Assembly: GCA_902621165.1 (NCBI GenBank)
Contig: CACNKX010000001.1
Location: forward strand, 397,812-461,811
Origin: an uncultured Alphaproteobacteria bacterium
Lineage (GTDB): Bacteria > Pseudomonadota > Alphaproteobacteria > HIMB59 > GCA-002718135
Reading direction: 5' to 3'
DNA length: 64,000 nt
The translations under genes and the position numbers were made by a program. This document shows positions 53,070 to 63,054 of the stretch, piece by piece (within the stretch, counting starts at the first letter, position 1; every line of letters begins with the position of its first letter). Below the pieces are notes generated by a model. That model had not been told where the DNA came from. It searched no databases and saw only the letters and a program-made list of their open reading frames with translations.

Positions 53070-53882
53070 TTGAATAAGATTAGTAACTTTGTAGAACTAA
53101 ATAAATCTGAAAAAATTTGGGCTATTGGATCTATTCACTCAAATTTAAGCTCTTTTAGTTCTATTAAAAAATATATTTTAAATAATTTTAATTCTGATGA
53201 TAAATTAATTTTTCTTGGTAACATTATAGGATTAGGCGAAAGCTCAAAAGAAACTTTAAGCAGCGTTTTAGATCTTAGATTTAAACTTATGGCAAAATTT
53301 AAGTTAAAACCAGAATCCATTGTTTTTTTGAGAGGTGCTCAAGAAGAAATGTTTACTAAATTATTGCAATTACAACTTGCTCCTAACCCTACAGAGATTA
53401 TTGAGTGGATGTTTGAGCACGGCGTAAACAAAACAATAAATTCATATGGTTTTTCAACAGATGAAATAAAAACTATTTCTTCTACTGGTACAATTAATAT
53501 ATCGAAATGGACATCAAATCTTAATAAAACTTTACAGATGATACCAGGGCATACTCAATATTTTTTAAATTTAAAACATGCTGCTTACTCTCAGACAAAA
53601 AAAATATTGTTTGTTAACAGAGGTGTGGATATAACAAGACCTCTATCTGCTCAAAATGATTGTTTTTGGTGGGGCTTTCAAAATTTTTCGAAGATTCAAC
53701 ATCCCTACAAAACATTTACAAGAATTGTAAGAGGTTATGAATCTGAACACTTAAATGAATTAGAGAATTCTAAAAATAATGTTGTTTGCACATTATTTAA
53801 ACAACCCTTATCAAATAAGAATGTTTTATTTGGAATATTTAAGGAAAATGGGGAAATATTAGATTTATTTGAAAATAATTGA
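53070..53882 (+). CDS. Calcineurin-like phosphoesterase-fold protein with degenerate active site
   Basis: The 270-residue protein starts at TTG 53070. Its three N-terminal blocks align by position with PPP-type phosphatases, but every metal ligand is changed: GSIHSN (20-25) for GDIHGN, LGNIIGLG (49-56) for LGDYVDRG, and RGAQEE (88-93) for RGNHEE. A later FVNRGVD stands where FVHAGVD is expected. The fold is probably kept while catalysis is lost, so it could be a binding or regulatory protein. It lies between carD and rpoH. Confidence 0.7.
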   Translation: MNKISNFVELNKSEKIWAIGSIHSNLSSFSSIKKYILNNFNSDDKLIFLGNIIGLGESSKETLSSVLDLRFKLMAKFKLKPESIVFLRGAQEEMFTKLLQLQLAPNPTEIIEWMFEHGVNKTINSYGFSTDEIKTISSTGTINISKWTSNLNKTLQMIPGHTQYFLNLKHAAYSQTKKILFVNRGVDITRPLSAQNDCFWWGFQNFSKIQHPYKTFTRIVRGYESEHLNELENSKNNVVCTLFKQPLSNKNVLFGIFKENGEILDLFENN

Positions 53883-53913
53883 TCCAATTTAAAAATCATA
53901 CGTATATTAACGT

Positions 53914-54780
53914 ATGGCTATTAAAAATTTTATTTTTTCTAACAATTTAATTGAATTATCAAAAAAAGCTGCAATCCTTGAAAAAGATGAAGAATTTGAT
54001 CTTATTAATGATTGGAGAATTAACAAAACACCGAAATCTTTACAAAAAATATTACATTCATATCTTCGTTTGGCTATTTCTTATGCAAGAAAATATTCTA
54101 GTTATGGATTACCTATTGATGATTTAATTCACGAGGGTGTTCTTGGAATAATGCATGCTCTAGAAAAATTTGACACTTCAAAAGATTTTAGACTTTCAAC
54201 TTATGCCTCTTGGTGGATAAGAGCATCAATACAAGATTATATTTTGAAAAACTGGTCTGTTGTAAGAACAGGTTCTACAGCTTCTCAAAAAGCACTTTTT
54301 TTCAATTTAAAAAAAATAAAACAGCAAATTAATGATGTTTCAAGAGAGTTTATGGGCCAAAATGAAATTAATAAGGTCTCAAATATGCTTAAAGTCAAAT
54401 CTATTGAAGTACAAAATATGGAATCCAGACTTACCGGTGGAGATTTACATCTTAATCAAAAAGTAGATAATGACACAGAAAATGATTTAATGAGTCTTCT
54501 GGCTGATGATCGTCAAAATCCCGAAGAAACGTATGAAGAATTTAATGATAAAAACATAAAAAAAGATTTTATCAATAAAGCTTTGGAAACTCTTAGTGAT
54601 AGAGAGAAAAAAATTATACGTCTAAGAAAATTTAGAGAGAAAAGTATCACTTTAGATGAATTGGGACAAATGCTAAAAATTAGTAAAGAAAGAGTAAGAC
54701 AAATTGAGACAAAAGCTTTAGAAAAATTAAAAAAATCCCTTCTAGAAATTTCTCAGCAAAATAAAGAATTTTTTATTTGA
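53914..54780 (+). CDS. rpoH: Heat-shock sigma factor RpoH
   Basis: The 288-residue sigma factor has region 2 (YARKYSSYGLPIDDLIHEGVLGIMHALEKFD and STYASWWIRASIQDYIL), the RpoH box QKALFFNLKKIK and region 4.2 ITLDELGQMLKISKERVRQIE. It directs transcription of heat-shock genes. The distance of 31 nt from the upstream gene allows a separate promoter, but none is clear. Confidence 0.95.
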   Translation: MAIKNFIFSNNLIELSKKAAILEKDEEFDLINDWRINKTPKSLQKILHSYLRLAISYARKYSSYGLPIDDLIHEGVLGIMHALEKFDTSKDFRLSTYASWWIRASIQDYILKNWSVVRTGSTASQKALFFNLKKIKQQINDVSREFMGQNEINKVSNMLKVKSIEVQNMESRLTGGDLHLNQKVDNDTENDLMSLLADDRQNPEETYEEFNDKNIKKDFINKALETLSDREKKIIRLRKFREKSITLDELGQMLKISKERVRQIETKALEKLKKSLLEISQQNKEFFI

Positions 54781-54811
54781 TAGCTAAATCAAATAATTAT
54801 AATATATTTTT

Positions 54812-55342
54812 GTGTTAAGAATATATGTATCAATTCTAATAATTTTATTTACAGCTCATGCTTATGGTAAAGGGACAAATGTTTTTAGCTTAGGTATATA
54901 CGATATAAAATTTGACGGTTCTGAAAAAAATCAGGCTTCAGATTTTAGATACGAATTTAGAAGTGATAACTCTTTATTTGACATTGGCCCAAAAGAAGAT
55001 AATTTTTTCTTTGTTAAGCCTTTCTTTGGAATTGAATATACTAGCGACTCTGCGTCTTATTTTTTAACTGGAGTTTATTTTGAAGACAATTTGGGTGAAT
55101 TATTAGAAGGCAATAAAAGTAAATTTTTTTTCACTCCAAGTTTTGGTGCAGGTTTATACGATGATGGATCAGGAAAAAAACTAGGAAATGATATACAATT
55201 TCGAACTTCATTGGAATTAAACTACCAATTAAAAAATAACAATAGAATAGGAATTTCATTTAGCCATATTTCTAATGCTAATTTAGGCGACAAAAATCCT
55301 GGAGTAGAAATTCTTAGTATTTTATATCATGTACCATACTAA
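54812..55342 (+). CDS. PagL-like lipid A 3-O-deacylase
   Basis: The 176-residue outer-membrane-type protein starts at GTG 54812 with a signal peptide (to about AYG, residue 19). It has the alternating beta-strand pattern of a small barrel. The motif SHISNANLGDKNPGVE contains His152, Ser154 and Glu166 at offsets 0, 2 and 14, exactly those of the PagL catalytic triad. PagL removes the 3-position acyl chain of lipid A, tuning the outer membrane. It follows rpoH on the same strand. Confidence 0.8.
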   Translation: MLRIYVSILIILFTAHAYGKGTNVFSLGIYDIKFDGSEKNQASDFRYEFRSDNSLFDIGPKEDNFFFVKPFFGIEYTSDSASYFLTGVYFEDNLGELLEGNKSKFFFTPSFGAGLYDDGSGKKLGNDIQFRTSLELNYQLKNNNRIGISFSHISNANLGDKNPGVEILSILYHVPY

Positions 55343-55349
55343 AATAAAA

Positions 55350-56324
55350 TTAAGTTAGTTTTTTTTCATTAATTAACTTTATTAATAAATCTTCTATTAA
55401 TCCAATTTTTTGATCTTTCATGTAATCATTTATTTTAGCTTTATAGATTTTACTATGTGGGACAGAAAAAAAAATACTTAAAAGTGGGCTCAACAATCTA
55501 AATATAGACTCAAAACCTATCTTTGGTTTAATATATTCAAAATAATTATTAATAATTGTTTCATCGATCGATTTATTTTTTTCTCCAAAAATTTTTTTAT
55601 CAACATCTTTTAATATAAATGGATTATTTTTTATTAATCTTCCAACCATTATACCATCATACTCGTTTAATAAAAACTTTGCTTTGTCTAAATGATCAAT
55701 TCCTCCATTTAATATAAATTTTATTTGTGGATATTTTATTTTTATTTTTTTTACATACTCATAATTAAGTGGCGGTATCATTCTATTTGCTTGAGGACTA
55801 ATACCACTTAAAATTGCATTTCTAGCATGAACATATATGATATTTATTCCAGATTTAGATATTTCATCAATAAATTCCTCAAAAAATTCATAATTTAAAT
55901 TCTTACCTAAACCTAATCTACATTTTAACGTTGCTTCAATTTTATCGCTTTGCATAGCTTCTATACAATTTCTAACAAGCTCTTTTTCTTGCATTAGACA
56001 AGCACCAAAACTACCTTTTTGAACTGCTTTACTTGGACAACCAACATTTAAATTTATTTCATCATAATTATAATTAATAGCAATTTGTGATGATTTTTTT
56101 AATTCATCAATTTCTGAACCACCAACTTGAAGTGCAACTGGATTATTTAAGTCATTGTCAATTATATTATTTCTATTCTTCGAATAAATTAGAGATTTTG
56201 TAGCTATCATCTCACTAAATAAGAAACTATTCTTTGATAATATTCTATAAAGTTTCCTTGCATAAGGCGTAGTGTATCCCATCATAGGTGCTACGCAGAA
56301 TTTTCTACTAATTTCCTTTTTCAT
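55350..56324 (-). CDS. dusA: tRNA-dihydrouridine(20/20a) synthase DusA
   Basis: The 324-residue FMN barrel begins FCVAPMMGYTTPYARKLYR and has LQVGGSE, NLNVGCPSKAVQKGSFGACLM with the catalytic Cys, IIYVHARNAILSGISPQANR and LNGGIDHLDKA. The GISPQANR stretch marks DusA rather than DusB or DusC. It reduces uridines in the D loop of tRNAs. Confidence 0.93.
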   Translation of the reverse strand: MKKEISRKFCVAPMMGYTTPYARKLYRILSKNSFLFSEMIATKSLIYSKNRNNIIDNDLNNPVALQVGGSEIDELKKSSQIAINYNYDEINLNVGCPSKAVQKGSFGACLMQEKELVRNCIEAMQSDKIEATLKCRLGLGKNLNYEFFEEFIDEISKSGINIIYVHARNAILSGISPQANRMIPPLNYEYVKKIKIKYPQIKFILNGGIDHLDKAKFLLNEYDGIMVGRLIKNNPFILKDVDKKIFGEKNKSIDETIINNYFEYIKPKIGFESIFRLLSPLLSIFFSVPHSKIYKAKINDYMKDQKIGLIEDLLIKLINEKKLT

Positions 56325-56364
56325 TTAATTTTGATATATAAATAAATTCTAAAATAATAACATT

Positions 56365-56997
56365 ATGGAAATACCAAAATTTTTAATTGAAAGATATCAA
56401 TTCTGGAAAAAGAATACCTTTGAAAATTACAAAGAGATATATCAACAAGCTTCTACAACTCCACAAAAACCAATTGCTATGATTATTACTTGTTGTGATT
56501 CTAGAATTCTTGAAAATACCATATTTGGTGGAAATGTTGGAGATTATTTTATACATAGAAATATTGCAAATATAGTACCCTCCAAAAATGAAAGACATCA
56601 AAATATAGATACATTATCTGCTATAGAATATGCACTAAAAGTTCTAAAAACTCCAAACTTAATTATTTTAGGTCACTCCAATTGTGGTGGAGTTGAGTAT
56701 TCTTATAAAACATTAATAGATAAAAAAAATACAAAAAATTTTGAATACATAAATCAATGGATAAGTAGTTTAAGAAATTCTTACAACAATATCCCTAATG
56801 ATTTTTCAGAAACTGAAAAAATAACTTTTTTTGAGCAAGAAAATATTAGACAATCAATTAAAAATTTATATCAATATGATTTTATAGATAAATTAATTAA
56901 TGAAAATAAACTGAATGTAATTGGTTTATGGTATCAAATAAATTCTGGTGTTATTAAATTTTTAGACAATAATGATAACTTTATCGTTTTAGATTAA
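56365..56997 (+). CDS. Beta-class carbonic anhydrase
   Basis: The 210-residue protein carries the zinc ligands in MIITCCDSR (Cys and Asp) and LGHSNCGGVEY (His and Cys), with DYFIHRNIANIVPS between them. It interconverts CO2 and bicarbonate in the cytosol. The stop overlaps that of panB by 4 nt on the opposite strand. Confidence 0.92.
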   Translation: MEIPKFLIERYQFWKKNTFENYKEIYQQASTTPQKPIAMIITCCDSRILENTIFGGNVGDYFIHRNIANIVPSKNERHQNIDTLSAIEYALKVLKTPNLIILGHSNCGGVEYSYKTLIDKKNTKNFEYINQWISSLRNSYNNIPNDFSETEKITFFEQENIRQSIKNLYQYDFIDKLINENKLNVIGLWYQINSGVIKFLDNNDNFIVLD

Positions 56998-57779
56998 TTA
57001 TAAGTAAATTTAGCACTAGGAAATTTCTTAAGCTTAACTTCTCGATTGTATCTTTTTACTGTATTGCTGACAATTTTATTAAAATTAATATAATTTTTTA
57101 CAAATTTAGGCTGTTTATTATTTGTCGTTAAATTTATTAAATCATCAAATACTAAAACTTGACCATCACAATATTTTGAAGCGCCTATACCTATTGTAGG
57201 TATCGAAATATTTTCTGTTATTAGTTTGGCAGTATTGGCTGTTACACATTCTAATAATACAGCTTTAGCTCCAAGTGTTTCAGATTCTTTTGCTAGCTTC
57301 AATAAATCTCGTTTTTCTTTATTAGTTCTTCCTAAAACTTTAATTTTATTAAAATTCTTATAACTTTGTGGTGTTACACCTATATGAGAAATGACATTTA
57401 TTTTTTTATCTACTAAGTGCTTCAAAACAACTAATTTTTTTTCACTGATTTCTATCTTCAATAAATCAGGCTTACAGTGGTTTAAAAGTATTTTAGCATT
57501 TCTATATGCATCAATTTTATTATCATATGTTTTATAAGGCATATCTAAAACCTTTAAACTTCTATTAATTTCTTTATTAACAGCTTTTCCATGATGTTTC
57601 ATCATATTCATGGTAACTCCTTGAGTATTTTTCATTCCATAGAGTGTTGAACCAAGAGAGTCTCCAACTAGTATTAAATCGATTATTCCATCTAAAATTT
57701 TTGCAATTGATGGAGAGTATGCAGTCAAGCAGCTTATTGGTTTAGAAAAAGTTTTGTTTAAAATTTTATTTTTCTTCAT
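56994..57779 (-). CDS. panB: 3-methyl-2-oxobutanoate hydroxymethyltransferase
   Basis: The 261-residue protein has LTAYSPSIAKILDG, ILVGDSLGSTLYGM, MMKHHGKAV, ISHIGVTPQSY, VLLECV with the catalytic Glu, and PTIGIGASKYCDGQVLVFDDL. These are PanB landmarks in the expected order. It makes ketopantoate for pantothenate and CoA. No panC is adjacent in the window. Confidence 0.93.
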   Translation of the reverse strand: MKKNKILNKTFSKPISCLTAYSPSIAKILDGIIDLILVGDSLGSTLYGMKNTQGVTMNMMKHHGKAVNKEINRSLKVLDMPYKTYDNKIDAYRNAKILLNHCKPDLLKIEISEKKLVVLKHLVDKKINVISHIGVTPQSYKNFNKIKVLGRTNKEKRDLLKLAKESETLGAKAVLLECVTANTAKLITENISIPTIGIGASKYCDGQVLVFDDLINLTTNNKQPKFVKNYINFNKIVSNTVKRYNREVKLKKFPSAKFTYN

Positions 57780-57809
57780 TTTTAAATTTAATTAAACTTT
57801 AAGTAAAAA

Positions 57810-59726
57810 TTAAACTTTTAATTTAAAATTCTTAATATCAATAATTTTATTCTCATAAAAATTATTAATTTCTCTGATTATTGATTCTGTATCCATTTTA
57901 ATATCTTGATATTGTTCATCCGGTGTCATATGTTCAACAAAACGATCTGGAAAAATTAAATTTTTTATCAAAACATTATTCCTTTTTGATCTTATATTAT
58001 GCACATAATGTAAAACATGAGATGAAAATCCACCTATTGAGCCTTCTTCAATAGTTAGGATATACTTATGACTATTTAATAAGTTATCTATTAATTGTGT
58101 ATCCAATGGTTTTGCAAATCTTGCATCTGCAATAGTAGGATAAATATTATTTTGATTAAGAAACTTACTAGCTTCAATACATTTTTCAAGTCTTGTTCCT
58201 AAATTTAAAATTGCAACATCATCACCTTCTATTAGAATATATCCCTTACCTACATTGATATCTGTAGGCTGATTATTAAACTGTTCATCTGATCCTGCTC
58301 CTCTTGGAAATCTAAAAGCAGATGGTGTGTCATTAATCTCGCAAGATAACTCTATCATATTAGATAACTCTCTTTGATTGCTAGGTGCCATAACTATAAA
58401 ATTTGGTAATGTGGCTAAATAAGTAATATCAAATGAACCAGCATGAGTAGGACCGTCTGATCCTACTAACCCTGCTCTATCAATTGCAAATCTAACAGGT
58501 AATTTTTGAATAGCTACATCATGGACTATTTGATCATAAGCTCTTTGTAAAAATGTTGAGTAAATTGCAACAAATGGCTTAAAGCCCTCTGTAGCCAATC
58601 CTGCTGCCATTGTAACAGCATGTTGCTCAGCAATACCAACATCAAAAAATCTTTTTTCAAAATTTTGTTGGAATAATTTTAATCCTGTGCCTGACATCAT
58701 AGCAGCTGTTATTGCTACAATTTTTTCATCATTTTCAGCAAGTTTTGTTAGCTTTTCTCCAAAGACATTTGAGTAAGATTTTAAATTTGTTTTTTTTACT
58801 GAGTTGCCAGTATTAATATCAAACTTTTCTACACCATGAAATTTATCTTCTGACTTTTCTGCGGGACTATATCCTTTGCCTTTTTTCGTTACACAATGGA
58901 GAAAAACTGGTTTATCAAAATTATTATCTCTTATATTTTCTAAAACATTTACCAAGTTATTTACATTATGTCCATCTATCGGACCAAGATAATAAAAACC
59001 TAATTCTTCAAATAAAGTACCACCAGAAATAAACCCCTTAGAATATTCTTCAGTGCGAGAAAGAGTTTCAGTAATATTTTTTGGAAAAGTTTTACTAATT
59101 TTTTTTATAATATTTCTTAAACTCGAATAAGATTTAGATGATAGTAATTTTGTAAGATACGTGCTCATAGCACCTACTGGCTTATCAATTGACATTTTAT
59201 TATCATTAAGAATAACAATTAAACCTTTTTTTTGAGCACCAGCATTATTAAGCCCCTCAAATGCCAAGCCAGCACTTAAGGCACCATCTCCAACAACACA
59301 TATAACTTTCGCATTATCTTTATTTATATCTTTTGCGGCTTTTATTCCTAATCCTGCTGAAACTGCTGTTGAACTATGAGCTGTACCAAATGGATCATAT
59401 TCACTTTCCGACCTTCGAACAAACCCATACACCCCATCTTTTTTTCTCAGTGTCTCAATATTTTTTTTTCTACCTGTAATAATTTTATGAGGATACGCTT
59501 GATGTCCTACATCCCAAATTAATTTGTCATGTGGAGTGTTAAAGACGTAGTGGATTGCTACAGTTAATTCAACGACACCTAATCCAGCACCTAGATGACC
59601 ACCAGTTTTTGAGACAGTCTCAATTGTTTTAGCTCTTAATTCTTCCGATATTTGCTTTAGGTCTTTTTTTTTAAACTCTCTTAAGTCGGATGGAAAATTA
59701 ATTTTATCTAAAAGCTCATAATCCAT
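57810..59726 (-). CDS. dxs: 1-deoxy-D-xylulose-5-phosphate synthase
   Basis: The 638 residues cover the full enzyme: TGGHLGAGLGVVELTVAIHY, WDVGHQAYPHKIITGR, VCVVGDGALSAGLAFEGLN and LNDNKMSID (thiamine diphosphate binding), DVGIAEQHAVTMAAGLA and DRAGLVGSDGPTHAGSFD. It starts the MEP isoprenoid pathway from pyruvate and glyceraldehyde-3-phosphate. It stands as its own unit with a 182-nt upstream gap shared with the divergent aminopeptidase. Confidence 0.96.
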   Translation of the reverse strand: MDYELLDKINFPSDLREFKKKDLKQISEELRAKTIETVSKTGGHLGAGLGVVELTVAIHYVFNTPHDKLIWDVGHQAYPHKIITGRKKNIETLRKKDGVYGFVRRSESEYDPFGTAHSSTAVSAGLGIKAAKDINKDNAKVICVVGDGALSAGLAFEGLNNAGAQKKGLIVILNDNKMSIDKPVGAMSTYLTKLLSSKSYSSLRNIIKKISKTFPKNITETLSRTEEYSKGFISGGTLFEELGFYYLGPIDGHNVNNLVNVLENIRDNNFDKPVFLHCVTKKGKGYSPAEKSEDKFHGVEKFDINTGNSVKKTNLKSYSNVFGEKLTKLAENDEKIVAITAAMMSGTGLKLFQQNFEKRFFDVGIAEQHAVTMAAGLATEGFKPFVAIYSTFLQRAYDQIVHDVAIQKLPVRFAIDRAGLVGSDGPTHAGSFDITYLATLPNFIVMAPSNQRELSNMIELSCEINDTPSAFRFPRGAGSDEQFNNQPTDINVGKGYILIEGDDVAILNLGTRLEKCIEASKFLNQNNIYPTIADARFAKPLDTQLIDNLLNSHKYILTIEEGSIGGFSSHVLHYVHNIRSKRNNVLIKNLIFPDRFVEHMTPDEQYQDIKMDTESIIREINNFYENKIIDIKNFKLKV

Positions 59727-59908
59727 AATTTATTTTACTATTTTTGCTTAGATTTGATATTTTTATATCTCAAAAAAAACAAGAGTTTGTGGAAAGATTT
59801 TATTAAACAATGCGAAATATTTAAGTTTTTATTCTAAAATTATTAAACATAAATTTTAAAGTCAAAATCACTAGACTTTTTAGAATATAAAAACTAATTA
59901 CAATAATA

Positions 59909-61147
59909 ATGATTTACGATGTAGATTCAAAAAATCTTGATAAACTTGCATATCTATCCATTAAAAGAGGAGTTGCACTTCAAAAAAATCAAAACCTTTT
60001 AATAACAGCACCGTTAGAATCTTTGCCCTTAGTTAGAAAAATAGCTGAATATGCTTACAAAGAAGGAGCTGGACTTGTGACCCCACTTTTCAATGATTCT
60101 GATATTACATTATCTCGATTTAAATATGGAAATGATGAATCTTTCAATGTTGCAGCAAATTGGCTTTATAATGGGATGGGTGAAGCTTTTGATAACAATA
60201 CTGCTAGAATGGCTATTGCTGGTGATGATCCCATGCTATTATCTGAAATTGATCCTAATAAAGTTTCGCGCGCAAATAAAGCTAATGCTGTTGCATATAA
60301 ACCAGCTAGAGAAAGAATTACTGAATTTAAAATTAATTGGAATATAATTTCATGGCCAGGAAAAGCATGGGCAAAAAGAGTCTTCCCAGATCTTGATGAT
60401 AGTGAAGCAATTAAAAAATTAGGAGATGCAATATTCCATGCGTCTAGAGTTAGCAATGATGATCCTGTAGCTGAATGGGATCAACATAATAAAAATTTAA
60501 GAGATAAAACAGATTGGCTAAATGCAAAAAATTTTCATTCTTTAAAATACTCTGGTCCTGGAACATCTTTAACCGTAGGTCTTGCTGATGACCATGAGTG
60601 GATGGGCGGTGCCTCAGAAGCCCAAAATGGTATTATTTGTAATCCAAATATCCCATCTGAAGAAGTATTCACTACTCCCCATGCTAGTCGTGTTAGTGGC
60701 GAAGTTTGCTCAACCAAACCTCTATCGTATCAAGGAACACTAATTGAAGATATTAATGTTCGTTTTGAAGAAGGTAAAATTGTTGATGCAAAGTCTTCTA
60801 AAGGACAAGATGTTTTATTAAAAGTTCTCGATTCAGATGAGGGCTCAAGAAGACTTGGTGAAGTAGCCTTAGTTCCAAATAGTTCACCTATCTCGCAATT
60901 AGGAATAACTTTCTATAACACTTTATTTGACGAGAATGCTGCTTCTCATATAGCTCTGGGTCAATGTTACTCAAAATGTTTTAAATCGAAAAAAGACTTA
61001 TCGAAAGATGAAATCACTCAAAGAGGGGGTAATTCAAGCATGATACATATTGATTGGATGATTGGCTCAGGTAAAATTGATGTCGAGGGTGTTGATAAGA
61101 ATGGCGCTGTTACGCCAATATTTAAACAAGGAGAATGGTACAACTAG
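59909..61147 (+). CDS. M29 family aminopeptidase (PepS/AmpS)
   Basis: The 412-residue metallopeptidase has NIPSEEVFTTPHASRVSG near residue 250, where Glu and His bind the two metal ions, ENAASHIALGQCYS and SMIHIDWMIGSG near the C-terminus. These are typical for M29 leucyl-type aminopeptidases. It trims N-terminal residues from peptides, a useful trait for a cell feeding on amino acids. Confidence 0.93.
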   Translation: MIYDVDSKNLDKLAYLSIKRGVALQKNQNLLITAPLESLPLVRKIAEYAYKEGAGLVTPLFNDSDITLSRFKYGNDESFNVAANWLYNGMGEAFDNNTARMAIAGDDPMLLSEIDPNKVSRANKANAVAYKPARERITEFKINWNIISWPGKAWAKRVFPDLDDSEAIKKLGDAIFHASRVSNDDPVAEWDQHNKNLRDKTDWLNAKNFHSLKYSGPGTSLTVGLADDHEWMGGASEAQNGIICNPNIPSEEVFTTPHASRVSGEVCSTKPLSYQGTLIEDINVRFEEGKIVDAKSSKGQDVLLKVLDSDEGSRRLGEVALVPNSSPISQLGITFYNTLFDENAASHIALGQCYSKCFKSKKDLSKDEITQRGGNSSMIHIDWMIGSGKIDVEGVDKNGAVTPIFKQGEWYN

Positions 61148-61152
61148 TTTTT

Positions 61153-61275
61153 CTATTTTTTTAAATAAGGTCCAAAGCTAAGATCTAAACCTACACCAAC
61201 TCTAGCTAATGAATAAATAATAACTAAGAAAAAAATTACTATAATTAAGTTTCGTATAATTTTTTTTTCATCCAT
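61153..61275 (-). CDS. Small single-helix membrane protein
   Basis: The 40-residue frame starts at ATG 61275 and encodes MDEKKIIRN, one hydrophobic helix (about 9-24) and a short tail LDLSFGPYLKK. Its start is 5 nt from the stop of the MFS transporter gene on the same strand, so co-transcription is likely. No family is known to me; the strong helix and tight spacing argue for a real gene. Confidence 0.5.
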   Translation of the reverse strand: MDEKKIIRNLIIVIFFLVIIYSLARVGVGLDLSFGPYLKK

Positions 61276-61279
61276 AAAA

Positions 61280-62533
61280 TTACGCTGTTTGTATATTTGT
61301 ATTAGATAATGGTTTTTCTCTAATTGGTAAATGGATTATTGCAGAAAAGGCACCTACACCTATACCAACCCACCATACAATATCATAACTTCCATAGATA
61401 TCATAAAATAGGCCACCTAACCAAACACCTACAAAAGATCCTAGCTGATGAGAAAAGAATACAATGCCATATAATGTACCCATAAATTTTAATCCATAAA
61501 TATGGCCTATAATTCCTGAAGTTAAAGGAACTGTTGCTAACCATAAAGCACCCATAACTATTGAAAATATTGCAATAGATGTTGGTGTAATAGGTAGTAA
61601 GATAAATAAAATTGCCGCAACAGTCCTTCCGGTATAAATTAAAGATAAAAGATATTTCTTATAATGTCCCTTTCCTAAAGCGCCGGCAATCAAACAACCA
61701 ATTATATTAAATAATCCTATAAGAGCCATAGATAATGCTCCTAAACCTTCTACAGAACTACAAACTAAACTTATTAAACTTCCTTCTATAATTGGACTAC
61801 TAGATTCAACAATAAATGCTGGAAAATGTGCAGTTATAAATGCTAACTGAAAACCGCAAGAAAAAAAACCAAAGAACAACATTGAGTATGTTGGATCCTT
61901 TAATGCAAAAAATACAGTACTAGTAATTTTTTCATTTTCATTATTAATATTTGTATTTGACAATTCTGTTTTTAAAATTGGAACAAGGATCAGTGTTATT
62001 AATAATATAATTGAAAAGATTTCAAACACTGAAGACCAAGGTAAAAATGATAATAGAATAGAAGCAAGTGGTGGACCAACCACTTGTCCAGCTGATCCTG
62101 CAGCAGTTGTAATACCTAGTGCTAAAGATCTTTTTTCTGGAGACGTGGATCTTCCAACTACTGCTAAAATTGGACCAAAACCACTACCAGCTATCCCAAA
62201 ACCAATTAATAGGTTTAAAGTTTGGTGCGCTTCTGGAGTTGTAGCAGTACTACTTATGAAAATTCCAATTGCATAAAGAATTAATCCTAGTGCTATTGCT
62301 TTTCTATCACCATATTTTTCGGCAAAAGCACTAAATAGTGGAGTGCCTACACCCCAAGCTAAATTTTGAATAGCAATAGCAAGAGAAAATTCTGAACGGT
62401 TCCATAAAAAATCAGACGCAATAGGAATTTGAAATAAGCCAAATGTTGAACGAATTGCAAAACTTATTAAAAGAATTAAACTCCCTCCAATTAGAATAGG
62501 AGTAAATACAGAATTAATTCTCTCATCTTTCAT
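61280..62533 (-). CDS. Major facilitator superfamily transporter
   Basis: The 417-residue protein has twelve transmembrane helices. AEKYGDRKAIALGLILYAIGIF (about 70-91) is the A-motif loop between helices 2 and 3, and GFGIAGSGFGPILAVVGRSTSPEKRSLALG the helix 4-5 region; both suit carboxylate or oxalate/formate-type carriers. Substrate unknown. Confidence 0.85.
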   Translation of the reverse strand: MKDERINSVFTPILIGGSLILLISFAIRSTFGLFQIPIASDFLWNRSEFSLAIAIQNLAWGVGTPLFSAFAEKYGDRKAIALGLILYAIGIFISSTATTPEAHQTLNLLIGFGIAGSGFGPILAVVGRSTSPEKRSLALGITTAAGSAGQVVGPPLASILLSFLPWSSVFEIFSIILLITLILVPILKTELSNTNINNENEKITSTVFFALKDPTYSMLFFGFFSCGFQLAFITAHFPAFIVESSSPIIEGSLISLVCSSVEGLGALSMALIGLFNIIGCLIAGALGKGHYKKYLLSLIYTGRTVAAILFILLPITPTSIAIFSIVMGALWLATVPLTSGIIGHIYGLKFMGTLYGIVFFSHQLGSFVGVWLGGLFYDIYGSYDIVWWVGIGVGAFSAIIHLPIREKPLSNTNIQTA

Positions 62534-62583
62534 ATTTCATTAGATAACAGCAAGAATTTTTATTTCTAGAATTTTTATTATTA

Positions 62584-63054
62584 TTAAATCGTATTATTTA
62601 ATTCTGTCTTTTCGTTTTCTTCTTTTTCAGGAACTACATATGCAACAGCACAATGATCTAAACAATAAGGCTTATCTTCAAATCTATCTTTACCACAAAA
62701 ACGAAAGTCAGATTCATCGGGATGACCTTCAGGCCATTCACAACCTCTCTTCGGAGCAGCTGTAAATATATTTTTAACCACCGGTTGGAAAACAGCAGGC
62801 TCTGTAGAGACAATCTCTGGCTCTTTGGTGCTTTCAAAATTTAATTTTGGCATTACTGGAGATCTAGCTTTTTTTCGATCAGGCTTAACAGCTGTTCTTC
62901 TTATAGGTGATGGTCTTCTTTCGAGTCCAATTCTATGAGCTTTTCCAACCACTGCGTTTTTGGTGAAACCTAATAATTTTCCAATTTGAGCTGTTGGTAG
63001 ACCTTGGTCCCATAAATCTCTTAGTTTTGCTACATTATTATCATCCCAAGGCAT
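62584..63054 (-). CDS. gcrA: GcrA cell-cycle regulator
   Basis: The start is set to ATG 63054, since GGAG lies 7 nt upstream; a TTG at 63060 would add two residues. The N-terminal DNA-binding part PWDDNNVAKLRDLWDQGL and FTKNAVVGKAHRIGLERRPSP and the C-terminal sigma-70-binding part CEWPEGHPDESDFRFCG and PYCLDHCAVAYV are both complete. GcrA activates sigma-70 promoters with CcrM-methylated GANTC sites. No ccrM gene is in the window. Confidence 0.95.
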   Translation of the reverse strand: MPWDDNNVAKLRDLWDQGLPTAQIGKLLGFTKNAVVGKAHRIGLERRPSPIRRTAVKPDRKKARSPVMPKLNFESTKEPEIVSTEPAVFQPVVKNIFTAAPKRGCEWPEGHPDESDFRFCGKDRFEDKPYCLDHCAVAYVVPEKEENEKTELNNTI

